The translations under genes were made by a program, and so were the position numbers. The notes beneath the pieces were generated by a model, which ran no database searches, had not been told where the DNA came from, and worked only from the letters and a program-made list of their open reading frames with translations. This document shows positions 24,301-35,977 of a stretch of DNA of 64,000 nt, in pieces. Position 1 is the stretch's first letter. Each line of letters opens with the position of its first letter. Source of the stretch: Ceraceosorus guamensis (lineage: Eukaryota; Basidiomycota; Exobasidiomycetes; Ceraceosorales; Ceraceosoraceae); assembly GCF_003144195.1 (NCBI RefSeq), contig NW_020290001.1, positions 186,001-250,000 of the forward strand, written 5' to 3'.

Positions 24301-26302
24301 AGACTCGATCCTCAACGTTCGTGGTGTGTCGGTCATCACGCCTTACAGCGGTGGTCAACCCGTCAAGTGGCTCTCAGACGCGTTCAAGACTTTCGCAACG
24401 GATGTCGTGCTACCAGGCAAGATCTACCAAATCATCTACTCGATCACGCTTTCGGACCTCACGGCGCAATTCACCAACCCCCCATCTGCGGACGGATACA
24501 CTGCGCTCGCAAGCAACAATCGCACCGTCGCCATCTTTGCCAACCCCTTCGGTTTCGGTCTTGGTGTCGCGGAAGCTGGCCCGCAAATCACGATCACGTA
24601 CGAGGGAAGCAATGCTGCAAACCTCAACCTCCCACTCAGACCCGTGGTCACGTCAGGCACCTCGCGTGGTCCTAACGACAGGCAGGAACTTGTCCTGAAC
24701 TTCAGAGATGAGCCGCTTGTCTCGCCCGGACCCGATCATGGCACTTTCTCGAGGTTCTTGGACACGACCACCAACGCAGCGACCGTCAACTTCGGTCTGG
24801 ACGGATCGACTGATGTCATTGCTACGACGGTAATTGGTAACCCGAAGATTACTGGCATTCCTTTCAATGTCAGCACCTCACTGGATGGTATCGACTCTTT
24901 CGGACGCAGGCTGGAGGTCTCGGATGTCGTTGTAAAGGATGCTACCTCCCAGTACATCAGCATTCCTCTGACCGCGACTCTGAACAACCCATCAGACATC
25001 ACTCTGAGCAGCAACATGTTCAGGCTGCCGGTTCTTTACAGGGGCGCAAACACTGGTCGTGCCGTCATCGATCCTATTCTTTTGATCCCTGGTACCAACA
25101 GACTGGCTACCGAGTTCCGCTACGGTCCAGACAACGCAGCCGATCCAGTCGCTCAATCTCTGTTGCAAGCCTACTTGCAACCCGTGGATGGTCGCACTGA
25201 AGTCCAAGTGGTCCCATTGCTAATCTCTGGTATTCCAAACGCAAACCCCTCGTTGTCGCCATACGATTCTCTGGAACTCGCGCTCAGCAACGTTCGCGCG
25301 GACACTACCCTCACTGGTATCGCATCTCGCATTGTCACTCTCATCGAGGTATACATTCCCATTGAGGCGCTTATCCAGGGTCTTACGTTCCAAACTGTCA
25401 CCGTCGACTCGGTGCTCACGTCGATCAACGATCTGCCTGTCATTCTGGACATCGAGCGTGTCCAAGGCAAGATCTACAACACTAACGACCCCCCTGGAGC
25501 ACAGGAGTACGCCGATCTTGACCACACCTTTAACCAAGTCTACAGTCTGCCAAGAGCCACTGCCACAAAGCAGCCAAGCTCCCCCGGTACGAAATCGGAG
25601 AGAATCACTGGCATCGTACTCAGCCGAGGCTTGCTCGCATCGCTACCGCTCATTGGCAAGAACGTGGATGTCGTCACGACAATCAGAGCCGGAGTTCGCG
25701 GTAACAGCGGAGAGTACACCGTGCCTTCCCTCGAGTACACTCTTCGCAACATCGAGACCAACTACTTCATCGACCTGCTTGGCGTCCCCATTCCCGTCAA
25801 CGCGCTCGGTGACATTCTGGATGTCCTCAATGGTCTTACCGGAGGCCTGCTCAACCAATTCCTGGACGCCATTGGCAGGCTCACCACGCCGCAACAAGAC
25901 CAGCTCAAGGCGATCACTGGCCTTAGCAACGTTGTTTGCGAGTCGCAGCGCAAGGCCCTCCAGCTTGTCGATCCTTTCCGCCTCCTGAACCCGGTTCTGG
26001 ACGCATTCGGCTGCACGGATCTCATGACGACCACGACTAGTGCGACGTCCAGCACGCCCAATCCAGTGTCAGCCGCGACTGCAGCAATTGGCTCCGGTGC
26101 GAGCGTGGCTCAGAGCGTCGCCAGTGAGGGAGTCGGAGCTGCCACCAGCGCTGCTGGTGCCGTTCAAAGCGGCATCGCAGATGGTGTCGGTGCCGTTCAA
26201 AGCGGTTTCAATCAGGCCACAAGTGCTATTGGTGGCGTCTTCGGAATGAATGGACGAGCGGCACCGGCAGATGCGCCGGTTGCTCCCCAGCCCACTGCCT
26301 AG
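18331..26302 (+). CDS. Giant single-pass membrane protein with repeated DUF3712 (LEA2-like) domains, Tag1-related
   Basis: Exons 18331-18684, 18776-18940, 19006-19209 and 19289-26302 give 2,578 residues. A short basic cytosolic N-terminus leads into one hydrophobic anchor (about residues 60-90). Nearly all the rest should face the lumen: it is rich in N-x-S/T sequons and beta-structure. Two and two-thirds super-repeats are visible, starting near residues 225, 1043 and 1796. Each contains WL-x6-K (19625, 22093, 24368) and IPFN/IKFN (20121, 22557, 24858) landmarks; two carry NPFT followed by GKATT. Residues 788-856 form an acidic linker with three Lys-Arg sites. The C-terminus has an Ala/Gly/Ser/Val-rich pseudo-repeat (GAVQSG, twice). 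Yeast Tag1 (YLR173W), a vacuolar protein involved in ending autophagy, is the nearest characterised relative I can suggest; that link is inference. The function here is unknown. Confidence 0.85.
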
Positions 26303-27283
26303 ACACCTGCATCGACATTCCTCTCCGCATGAGCATGCAGTCTCGAGAGCCTAATCGCTCGCAAATGGTCACATTCCACACTCTTTTCTTGCTTTCCCTC
26401 TTCTTTCCGCACCGTTTGACTTACAAGCATCAACGCTGTCTCTATGTGCGCTTGATCTTTCAACGCAATTATTTTGCTCGTCTTCTCCGAATCTCAGCAC
26501 GGGAAACCTCACTCTCTATACCAAACGATGAGGCTCCTCTTCAAACTTTGGACTCTGCTCCTCGTTGTTGTTGCTGCTATCTAATTCGATCGTCGAATGG
26601 AATATTTCCTATCTTGCCAAGGCTTCCGAGACGCGCAAGATCATCCCCCCGTAGCGAGGTGTCAAGAGTGTGATACAGGATGGCTTGAAGTGATCTGTCG
26701 TTTTCTCTTCCTCTGTAGCTCGCAGAAGAGGTCCGATTCGCAAGTGGCGAGTTGGGAGTGAAAGTGTTACCTGATCAGAGTCCCTCCGAGTGACTCTGTT
26801 CATTCAAGTTCATGTAGTCGTCAAGAGTAAGTGGCTTGGATAATGATGTAGCGTCACGCCTCGTACCTCACAGGTGTGCCGCCATCCGTCAGCAGGCATA
26901 CACGAACGCGATCACGTGATCCCGTGATCCCGTGATCACGCCGAGAGGGGAGCGCAGCAGATGAACGACCTGCGAGTTGAATTGTAATGTTCGAGCAAAG
27001 ACGAAAGATGCCGGTTCTGCCCAAGCCTTGCTTGCACGCCGTCCCTCACCTCCATTCACCCCCTCGTTTGTGTTGCAGCCTAATCACCAAACGTATCGCG
27101 CTTCTGAACCCGCTCCTCTTCTGCAACCGTCTCTTTTGCAATAGAGCATCAGCCAATTCAGCTCGTCGATTCGTCGCAGCCAAACAATCAGCAGAGATGA
27201 GACCCTTTCTTCCGATGGCATTCCGCCTCAGAAATCTTGCACACTCACAAATATGCCTGCAGGTCAGCATTTCCCAGACAGCA
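26303..27283. other. Intergenic region before bL32m
   Basis: It holds the DUF3712 gene's 3' UTR and the bL32m promoter. The notable element is the CGTGATCC tandem palindrome at 26909-26940, described separately. In-frame ATGs at 26987 and 27197 upstream of the chosen bL32m start are possible alternative starts, because the frame stays open. Confidence 0.5.
26909..26940. repeat. Palindromic CGTGATCC tandem with CACGTG core
   Basis: GATCACGTGATC (26910-26921) is a perfect 12-bp palindrome around an E-box CACGTG. It is followed by CGTGATC at 26923 and 26931 with an 8-bp period, and ends in the 10-bp palindrome CGTGATCACG. It lies 344 bp before the chosen bL32m start. It may be a binding site for a bHLH factor; this is inference. 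Confidence 0.7.
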
Positions 27284-27856
27284 ATGGCGGCCTGGCAAAG
27301 ATCCAGTCGGGCTCTGTTGGGATCTGAGCAAACACGGCCTCCTTTTGCTCCGGGTGCAGCGCTAGTCTCGGCTCAAGCGCACGGCATCGAGCTTGCGCCC
27401 GAGTCGAACACTTCAGAGGCGACGTGGTGGGATGGGCTTTTGAAAGCGGTGCCGAAGAAGAAAGTGAGCCATAGTCGCAAAGCTATGCGGAGCGCCAACA
27501 AGGGTCTCAAAGACAGAACAGGTGAGTCTTTGTGCACGTGCTCGCGCAGACCGACTCGTGTGGGATGGGTGAGAGGGAAAGGCAATTCACAGGGGTGCTT
27601 GGCGAGATCGCGTGGCCTGGATGAGGTCTCGAGTAGGTGCACCTTGGAGCATGAGAAATGGTTCGCCATTCATCTGCATCACAAGCGAGACATTGCTAAC
27701 GGCATCCCACGCTCCTCCGCAGACTTCGTGCACTGCCCCGCTTGCGGCACTCCCAAGCTAGCGCATCACATTTGCAAATCTTGCTACTCTGACATTGCGA
27801 GGGAACAGAAAGCTGCCAAGCGTGCTGAAGCGGCAGCGCAGCCGGAAGTGAGGTGA
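27284..27856 (+). CDS. MRPL32: Mitochondrial large-subunit ribosomal protein bL32m
   Basis: Structural protein of the mitochondrial 54S subunit. Exons 27284-27521 and 27723-27856 join as GLKDRT-DFVHCPACG. The conserved part is VPKKKVSHSRKAMRSANKGL followed by a zinc ribbon CPACG-x6-HHICKSC, then a short Ala/Glu/Lys tail. The start at 27284 gives 123 residues and lies in a good context (gcaATGg). In-frame ATGs at 27197 and 26987 would add 29 or 99 mostly non-acidic residues that could be a presequence, so the N-terminus is uncertain. In yeast the homologue is matured by the m-AAA protease. Confidence 0.88.
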   Translation: MAAWQRSSRALLGSEQTRPPFAPGAALVSAQAHGIELAPESNTSEATWWDGLLKAVPKKKVSHSRKAMRSANKGLKDRTGESLCTCSRRPTRVGWVRGKGNSQGCLARSRGLDEVSSRCTLEHEKWFAIHLHHKRDIANGIPRSSADFVHCPACGTPKLAHHICKSCYSDIAREQKAAKRAEAAAQPEVR

Positions 27857-28247
27857 CGTGAAACGATTCTTGCAAGCGCCTCGGTCACTCGGGAAGAAGC
27901 TGCCGGGTGGTAGGAGCTGTTGCATCCCACAAGAGGTTTCGAAATTGAGGGGCATATGCACTTCAAGCGGCGCGATTGTCACCGTCTACGACTCACACAC
28001 TACTCCCAGCAATGATATTCGGTCATGTCAAAGCAAGCTTTCACGATTTGATTTGATAGGCCAGTCTGATGATGTGTGAGCAGTATGTGCGGCAGATTGG
28101 TCATCAAAAGGCAGGTCATGGATGCCGCGAGCTCGACGTGGGTTTCCACTGGCGGGTCGCACTCGTCAAGAATCACAGCTTAGATTAATTGAAGCTGAGT
28201 GTACGAGGATGCATGCATTGCTCACGACAGATCAAGTCCGGAGTGGA
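27857..28247. other. Convergent intergenic region, bL32m / LRR gene
   Basis: This is 391 bases of 3' flanking sequence for both genes. I see no ORF or repeat, apart from a TTCACGATTTG motif variant near 28029. Confidence 0.5.
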
Positions 28248-31200
28248 TCATGACCTGCTTGCTTCATCGTCTGCAGCTGCAACGAGACCACTGCTGTGAC
28301 TGCTGCTTCGGGGCACGTTGGTGGACAAGAGCTCCGCGCGCAACTCCTCGCCACTTTCAGGAAGATCCTGTCTCAGTGAAGAGGCACCAGAGTCGGATGA
28401 GGCATTGCTGCTGCGTCGGCGGCGCCCTACGTCTACGCCCAGCAGTGATGCTGGCTCATTTGTTATGCTAGAGTCAGATACGACAGATGGCTTGGTGGGC
28501 TGTTGAGATGAGTCCACAGGCTCGTCGGCAGCCGCAACGGACTGGCCCTCATTTTCGTCATCGTCATCATCCTCGTCCTCCAAGTGTAGCGCAACTGCCT
28601 TTCTGAACAGCTCGCCCTCCTCGGACAATTGTCCTTTTGCTCGACCAGTAGTGGGCGAGTGCGCAGCGTCCTCATCCCGCAAGTCTTCGGGTATCTCTTC
28701 TCGAGCAGCCTTCACCGAGCTTTCAGTGGACGTGTCAGCGACGCTCGTTGCTGTCTCGGACAATGCACTTGCGCCATCAGACCTGTTGTCAATCGACGAC
28801 ATGGTCAGCTGTGCTTCGTCCTCGTCCTCATCTGAGCCGATAGAGAAGCTTGGTGACGAGAGGCCAGATTCAATGACGGGCATACCAAGATGTTGATCCG
28901 AATGTGACGTATGCGACGCTGCTGCTGGAGAGGCGCGATGAGAGACTTCCGAATCAGTAGATCCAGCATCCGACTTGATGTTGATGCGTGGCCCTGCACT
29001 TTCTGGCCCCGACTGGTACAGATCAGCAAGCTGCCCTGATACTTGCTCTAGCTCGTCATTCAAGGTCAGCAATTGATCTGCACGGGACAAGTGCATGGGG
29101 TCAGTCATGAAATTACAACTTCGATGATGTCGACTCACCAAGCATGCTACCTTCGCCGAGCTCGCTGACAGCGCGAACAACCCTTTTTCTGAGAGACGAG
29201 GCTTGCCGGAGCAGATCGCGAACAAAGTCTGCACTTGCTGGCTCTGCAGTCTTCTCGAGCGTCTCCTTCTTACGCTCCTCTTCACCCCTTAACAAGTCCC
29301 GCAGCACGTTGCGGCACTCTGTGGCAGCACTGATCAAAGCTGATCCAGCATTCATGGTGGCCTGAGCTTGAGCAGCCTGCGCCTCGGCTGCTTTGGCGGC
29401 TTCCATTGCTCGTTGACGCTCGAGCGAAAGCGCAACGACAGAGCGGTGGATTGGCGTGGGTATAGGTCGCTTGATGCCTCGTTTGAGCGCCTTGCGCTGG
29501 GCTGCTTCGGTGTTGCGAACGCAGCTCTGCATGATGTCGCGCGAGAGTCTCGCAAAATCTGGCTCGTTGGGAGGTATTGTCACGTCCAGGCAGCGCAAAG
29601 TCTTATTCTGCTTGCTTGCGACAGCCAGCGCCATGACACCCGCAATGTCTATCTCAAGGTTTTCCGTCAGATCCAAGTGGATTAAGCTCCTTGACTCTGG
29701 CAAATACTCCGCCAATGCGATTGCGCCCTCTGATGAGAGGTCCGTATCGTTGAGGAACAACCTCTTGACGTTGGAGTTTAGCGCGAAGGCTACTCGGAGC
29801 TGAGTGATCTACGGACATGTGCACACAGGCACGTCAGATCCGCCATCCTAACGCGCTCTCAGGATCGCCTACTCACACCTTCGGACCCTGGCCCGGCACA
29901 GGGGTTGTGGCTCATGTCGAGCGTCTCAAGCGTTGAATTGTACTTGAGCGCATCAGCCACAGCGATGAGTCCGCTCATGTCGATGTTGTTGTCTCCCAGA
30001 TTAAGGACTCGCAGCGTGCGATTCTTTTTGAGGGCCTGCGCAAGGTATGTGACGCCGCCCTGTTTGGACACGCGCATCATCAGCATATAAGCCGACACTC
30101 TTCGGCCCACGCAATTTGCGACATGACTTACTCTGATGTCGTTGCCTTTGAGATCGAGCGTAAGTAGATTACCGACACGGGGCATGTCTGCCAAAATCCT
30201 CTTTGCGCGCTTCGCCTGGAACAGAGCAATCGCCTCTTCTTCCGTCTGCGAGGGCGCAGCATTCGCTCGCACTTGAGCTTCGGCTGCCAAACTGAGGGTC
30301 CGTTCGATCTCTTTACCAGGCGACAGCAGAGCTGTCGAGACGAGGTCATGAGAGTGCAAACTATTGTCCTCGCTCGCCTCGCCATTGTCAACTAGCGTGC
30401 TCGAGGCCGCCTCCCGCAAAGCGGCTGCAGTGTCTTTGTCAGACGAGATGGGCCTCCGTCTGCTTGTCACTCCGCCACCTGGGCTCGAGTCCATCAAGGG
30501 CACCTCGGGTAAGCTAGGCGAGTAGCTGCGAGCAGCGCCGCTGCTAGATGCCTGGCTCGATGCAGCCTCGCGACCTCGGTCGTGCGTGCCTGCGGAATCA
30601 GCTTCACGGACCAGCTTTGATGACCGAACGGCGTACGGCACGCTCTCACGACCGTCGAGTGCATGTGCAGCAGACGTGTGATGCGCGCCATTTGATGCCG
30701 AATTCATCCCCTGCGTAGCAGCGTGCAGCCTCTGATCAAGACTTAGGCCGGTCGATTGTCTACGTTCATGTTGGCCGACGGACGGGGCATACATCGCGCT
30801 TTTCACTTCAGGTCGCTGCGAGGAGAGGGTGTCGGGATAGTCTTTGAGCATTAGGGCAAGCGCAACCGCGCCAAGCTGAGCGATCCTGTTACGCCTCAAG
30901 CTGAGGTGCCTGAGATCAGAGTACCGTACTGCCGCTGACAAGGCTTCCAGAGAGCTGGTCTTCAGATTGCAATTTTCCAAGCGCAGCGAAATGACCCCTG
31001 ACACCAGAGTCTCGTCGTCACAGCCGTTTGCAGCGTCGATGCCGCTGCTCTTGTTTTGCCGTTCCCGAAGAAGTTCGGCGTCGGGCATCAAGGGCTGGCC
31101 TTCGTCGTCAAACTCGTCGTCGCGCGCCACGATATCGTCCATGCCAGGTCTCTCAGCGTCTGACGCTTTGCCTTCGGGAGCGCTTGCATCCTTCGAGTCT

Positions 31201-32857
31201 TCGTTGTCACCGCTACCCTTCAAGAGAGGTGTGGATCTGGCGATGGCGCCGGTAATATGCTCCAAGCTCGCCTTGTTGATCGAGTTTTCGCTCAGATCAA
31301 GATATCGCAGAGCTCGCGCTCGGCGCATGAAGATGCCGACGAAACGCCAGCCGTGATATTTGATCCTCCTATTGGCAGCCAGTGAAAGGGTTGGAAGGGT
31401 ACCAGAGACAAGCAGGGCGTGTAGGATGGATTTCAAGCCCTGTCCCGATGCCGACGTAGTAAGCGGGCTGAACGCGTTGCACAGCAGGTCCGAAACTGTA
31501 TTGTTAGACACTCACATCATCAGTCAAGCCACAATTCTCGAGGACGAGCTTTTGCAGACCGAAATCGATGCTAAGCAAGTCCGAGATCGGCTCTATCGCT
31601 GCTCGGTCCAAAGGGACAAAGGACAAGTCCATAGTTCGCAGCGCAGGAGGAGCAGACCTTTGCGCATCCTATGTGTCATCATAGAACACACAGAGCGCCC
31701 TCGTATCAGCACATGCTTCTGAACCAAGTAGCCGTCTTCGACTCGCAACTCACCTCGAAGACTGCCCGCATCTTCTTGAGCGGATATTCTTCCCGTGTTC
31801 TGCAACAATCTCTGTACAGCTTTTCGAGCTCCGGCACAGCCCAAGCCATCTCCTTCCTCTGCCTCAACCATTCCCTGTGCTCCTTTTCGACGCGTTTGCG
31901 AGTAGCGTCCTCATCGCCAGGTGCGATGCTGCCATGTATGGGGTAGGTGATGCGCATTGAGTTGACCCGGAACTGCACCCGCCGCAAGGGCCTCGGACTC
32001 GAGGCGGGGGCTGGTAGGGTATTGGTGGGGAGCAGCGAAGCTTCCGAAAAGGCTGATGACGCTGGCGAAGATGTAGTGGTCGGAGAGTTGAGGGCTACAC
32101 CGCCTCTCTGTGAAGGAGCGCCGGTGTTTGAGCTTGCAAACGGCCGAGATGCAGAGCGAGCTTGTTCATCCACACCCATTCCCGGTGCAGCGACCCCTGC
32201 CGCCAGGCCTCCCAACCTTTTGAACACTCCTCCAATGAGGTTTCCAGCCGCTTGAGCTGTGCCCTGTGCTGACCCACTGAGTGCGCTCAGGCTGCTTCCA
32301 GCAGGCACTGGAACCTGCACGCCCACTCCCCCTTGAGCCAAGCGCGTATTCAGAGACTGCAGGATATCTCTGCGGAAGGAAAAGGTCTTGGAGGGAGGCG
32401 GTGCTGGCTTGAGGATTCCTTTGGGACCGCCAGGAGGCATGCGACGTTTGCGGATGGAAGGTGGCGCGGAGTAGACGTCGTTGATCGCAGTCGAGGGGCC
32501 CGCAGTGGGCGCATTCGACCCGTCAAGCAAGTCAGCTTGCTGTGACTGACTGTCGATGGTGATGGTCGGAGCTGCTGGCGCCTGAAGCGAAGCGAGATTC
32601 GCAGTCGGATCCTCTGACACGGCCGAGCGAGGTGGCTCGATCTCTGTGCCCACCACCCTGTCATCGGCATGGCCAGATGGCGTCTCAGTGGCGCTGGAAA
32701 GATTCGTCTCCGCATCCTCAGCTAACTCGTCCTTGACACCGAGACCGTCTGGCTTGTGGGGTCCAGAATAATCGCCGCCATGACCTGCGGCAGATGTGGC
32801 TTCCTCTTCATTTCTGGAGACGGGCTGGTCAGCACCATGTAGGCCTGCAGAGCTCAT
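28248..32857 (-). CDS. PPP1R37-like leucine-rich-repeat protein (probable PP1 regulator)
   Basis: Six exons (28248-29077, 29139-29808, 29877-30059, 30132-31439, 31516-31668, 31754-32857 in reverse order) give 1,415 residues. The N-terminal 290 residues are disordered. Then comes RRVQFRVNSMRITYPIHG, whose RVQF fits the PP1-docking RVxF consensus, as in animal PPP1R37 where a VTF-type site precedes the repeats. RNI-type LRRs follow (LQKLVLENCGLTDDG, LRYLDLSENSI, LLTLDLKGNDIRGG, LRVLNLGDNNID, LIHLDLTENLE). They are interrupted by a Ser-rich insert of about 300 residues between repeats. A coiled segment and a long acidic Ser-rich tail end the protein. The last LRRs parallel PPP1R37 closely (SSEGAIALAEYL). 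Intron 30060-30131 is 72 nt and stop-free, so retained-intron isoforms would stay in frame. Confidence 0.8.
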
Positions 32858-34165
32858 CTTGAGCCTAGACCAGGTATCATGCAGTCGTTACGATCTGCTC
32901 GGAGCCTGAGCCAGGCTGCAGGATCTAGTAAAGTCGTGAATGTCGAGTCTGTCTTGACAGAGTGGTGCGGTCAAAGAGCCATGTAGGCGAGCGTGATGGA
33001 TAAAAAGCCAGACAGCGACCGATCTCCTGTCGGCTCGGCAAAAGCTCTGCAGGCCGCACTGTGCAAATCCTTGATCTGGAGTGCTGTGTCGTTTTCGTGG
33101 GTACCACGCGCGCGCGCTTAATTGTTGTTGTATACTGGAAGATCGCGCGGTGGACCCCCACAGCAGGCGCGGCACGGGTAATTCCTCTGCAATCTTGAAT
33201 GTTTGTCTGCGCAAACTAACTCGGTGAGATGATGGGCGAGATGATCGCAGCGCGGCTGGGCGGCAAGTGTTGTCGCAGTGTCCGCTGCCTGAATGTGGAC
33301 CTTAACCTTGCTGTCGCGTTTGGCGGCGATGCGGCGATGCGTCGATTGGAGACTCGAGACTCAGCAGTGACAATTAAGAGTTGCAGGCGCACGACGTCGC
33401 ACTTTGCTGCGCTCAAAAGCAGTGACGTCGCAATTCGTGATTGATGATGAGCAGTGCCAATCAGTGAATGGTGAAGCCGTGTGTCAAAGAAGCGGCAAGA
33501 TTTTGGTCGGTCGTAGGGCAAACGCAGCTTCGTCGGACCTTCCCACGATCGCTGCTGCTGCTGCTGCTAGTAGTGCTGCTACTGCGCTCGCTCGCTCGAC
33601 CCGTGCGTGACGTTTGTGTGAAGCGCGGAAAGCGATGCGTGGGCCAAGAGTCAAGTGACCGCTGCAAACCAGCCAGCCAGGCAGCCCGCCAGGCAGCAGC
33701 AGGTGTGCAGCAACCACAACAGCAGCGCACTCGTCGTGACTTCCTGGCACAGCAGCGTGAGTGCTAGATAAGTCTCGCTATATGCAGGGCTTCCGCCCCA
33801 CAAGCAGGCAGCTCGCGTTGCATCTGCACCGTAGCGCGATCGATCGTGTGAGGCTGTGCTGCTGTCGGAACAGCTTTGTAGGATCAAACATGGAGCGTTC
33901 CCCCGTCTTTGCGGTCTGTGGCGCTCGATACTTTCATAAACGATTGCGAAGCCGAAAGCGCTACAAATATCCTCGTGGCTGGCAGACACGAGCACCTGCA
34001 TCGCAGAACTCTGCACAATGAAGACGTGTGCGTTTCCTCTCGTGGATGAACCCCTCCTCGAGCAAAGAGATCGTGACATGCAACTCGGAAAAGCATTAGG
34101 GACACATGACAGAAAGCAGATTCGGAACAATACAGGGGGAATAGCGAATTGTTCCGGCCCGACGG
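32858..34165. other. Intergenic region upstream of the LRR gene
   Basis: It holds the LRR promoter (left part, read on the minus strand) and the permease 3' UTR (right end). Motif copies occur at 32934 and 33433. A (CTG)n run lies near 33550 and a mixed CAGC/GCAG region near 33670-33725. No gene is supported. Confidence 0.5.
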
Positions 34166-35977
34166 TCAACGTCTCACGTCATCGTCCTTGCTGACCGCAC
34201 CTTCCTCGCTCGAAACGTCCTCATCCGACAGCGCTGCCACGTCAGACGCTTTGTGGGTAGGCGTACTTCCATCGCCCAGCTCGCCGTTCCATCCATTCGC
34301 AAGCAGATACCTGCGCCACCTATCGTCCTCCGAGTCCAAGTCGAATTTGGTCGTGTCGGGAATGAGGAGAGCGGAGAAGAGCACACCGGCAGCTCCGATG
34401 CCTGCTGCGATGATAAAGACGTACTTTTTGCCCAGATTGTCTGTCACGGGTTTAAAGACTTCGGTGCCGACCGCAGCGCCAGCTTTGCCGACAGCGGCAG
34501 ATATGCCTGACAATCGCAAGTATGACGAGACGGGTCAGCTACGCAGGACAGGCAGGACCGGACTACTGTGCACGTTTGCACTCACCGTAAAAGGTGCCTC
34601 TCAGAGCAGTCGGGTACGAGTCGGAAGACACGAGACCCAAGCAGGATCCCGGACCAAAGTTGCCAAAGCTGGCAATGAGGGCGTACAGCACGACAAACAG
34701 GGCAGGCTTGCTAATGATGCGTTCCCATGCCAGACCGACGGAGAGACCAATGATGATGTACCCGGTGAATCCTACGCACAGCAGCCACTTTGTGCCCAAG
34801 GGCTTGACCGCGAACGCGCCAAAGAGTGCGCCGGGCAGAGCAATGGCTCCCAGCAGCAGCTGGTACTCTCCCACGCGTTTCAGCGTAGGATTATCCACCA
34901 CCGTGCTGATGATGGTTCCGGAAAAGGCGCCATTGCTAAATGCAACGAAGTCGTACAGGAACCACGCTCCACAAGTGCCCAGCAGTCTGGGCCAGTACCG
35001 CTTGAGCGCAAGACCGTAGGGAACATTTCGACGAATCGCGCCGACTCGATAAGCTTTGGAATTGAGGATCTTCATGCGAAAGTAGAACACTGGTAAAGGT
35101 AGGATGGCGCCAAAGCCGTAGCATAAACGCCAAACGATGTCCAGGTTGCGTTGATCGCCGGGCGTTGTTGTATTGTTGTATCCTGAGGCGGACAAGACGA
35201 TGAGGAAGTAGGAAACGGCGAGCGGACCACCGAGACTGAGCACAAAGTTGGTGACGAGGATGAAGACGGTGCTGCGCTGCTTGCGTCCGTACCGCTCGTT
35301 TGCAGCCTCGCTCGCAGATGTGGAGCTTGCGGCTGAGGAGCGAAGGCGACGTAGGAGAGTGGAGAGGGTGGGTGAGCCGCGCAGACCAGCAAATTTGTTG
35401 CACATCTTCCCGGCTACTCACGATACTCTGCACCAACACCGACTCCGAGCGCCCCCCGAGCGACGGTAATCCACCAAAAGAGGGCGCTTGTGCTACCGTG
35501 CACGGGACTTGCCGCGGTGGCAAAGATGCCTCCGAGGACGATGAGTGAGGTAGCAATGACGATTGCCGATTTCCTTCCAATGCGATCACAGATAATTCCG
35601 ACGACGACCTGACCGATGATCGCGCCCACAAGCAGCGAGTTGCTGATACGAGTCGAGGTTGCCGAGTCGAAGACTCTGGAGCCGTAGCGATGCGTGAAGA
35701 GAGGGTTGAGCATGGTGGTGACATTGTTGGAGTAACCGTCGCTGATCAGAGCAGCTCCGGAGGCCAGGACGGTGAAGAAATCGGAATTTTTGGCTTTGCG
35801 TTGCTCTTTGAGGTCCACGGGCTTGGCTAGCTCCTCGACGTCCTGCTTGTCGGCACTCGTGTCCAAGGCGGCAGACTTGTGTTCCAAGTCGCTCCCCTCA
35901 TCGATGGCACTGGTTTGCGTAGGTAGCACCGGAGTGACGGCGTCCTCGACGAGCGGGGATGCCTTTCGGGAAGACAT
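34166..35977 (-). CDS. GIT1: MFS transporter, Git1-type glycerophosphodiester permease
   Basis: Plasma-membrane symporter; relatives take up glycerophosphoinositol or glycerophosphocholine. Exons 34166-34506, 34586-35332 and 35422-35977 (reverse order) give 547 residues. A hydrophilic acidic N-terminus of about 65 residues precedes 12 predicted membrane segments. The MFS signature DRIGRKSAI lies between TM2 and TM3. Splicing rebuilds GVGAEYPASSTSASEAANE, and later TALRGTFYGISAAVGKAGA, both typical of the Git1/Pho84-like branch. LKRYWPRLLGTCGAWFLYDF marks TM7. The C-terminal tail is acidic and Ser-rich and may be regulatory. The exact substrate is inference from the family. Confidence 0.87.

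Noticed and set aside
31497-31516. A 20-nt intron between LRR exons at the apparent TACAG
   Set aside because: Too short to splice and out of phase. The acceptor at 31440-31441 gives a 76-nt intron and restores the LRR line LTDDGLKSILHAL.
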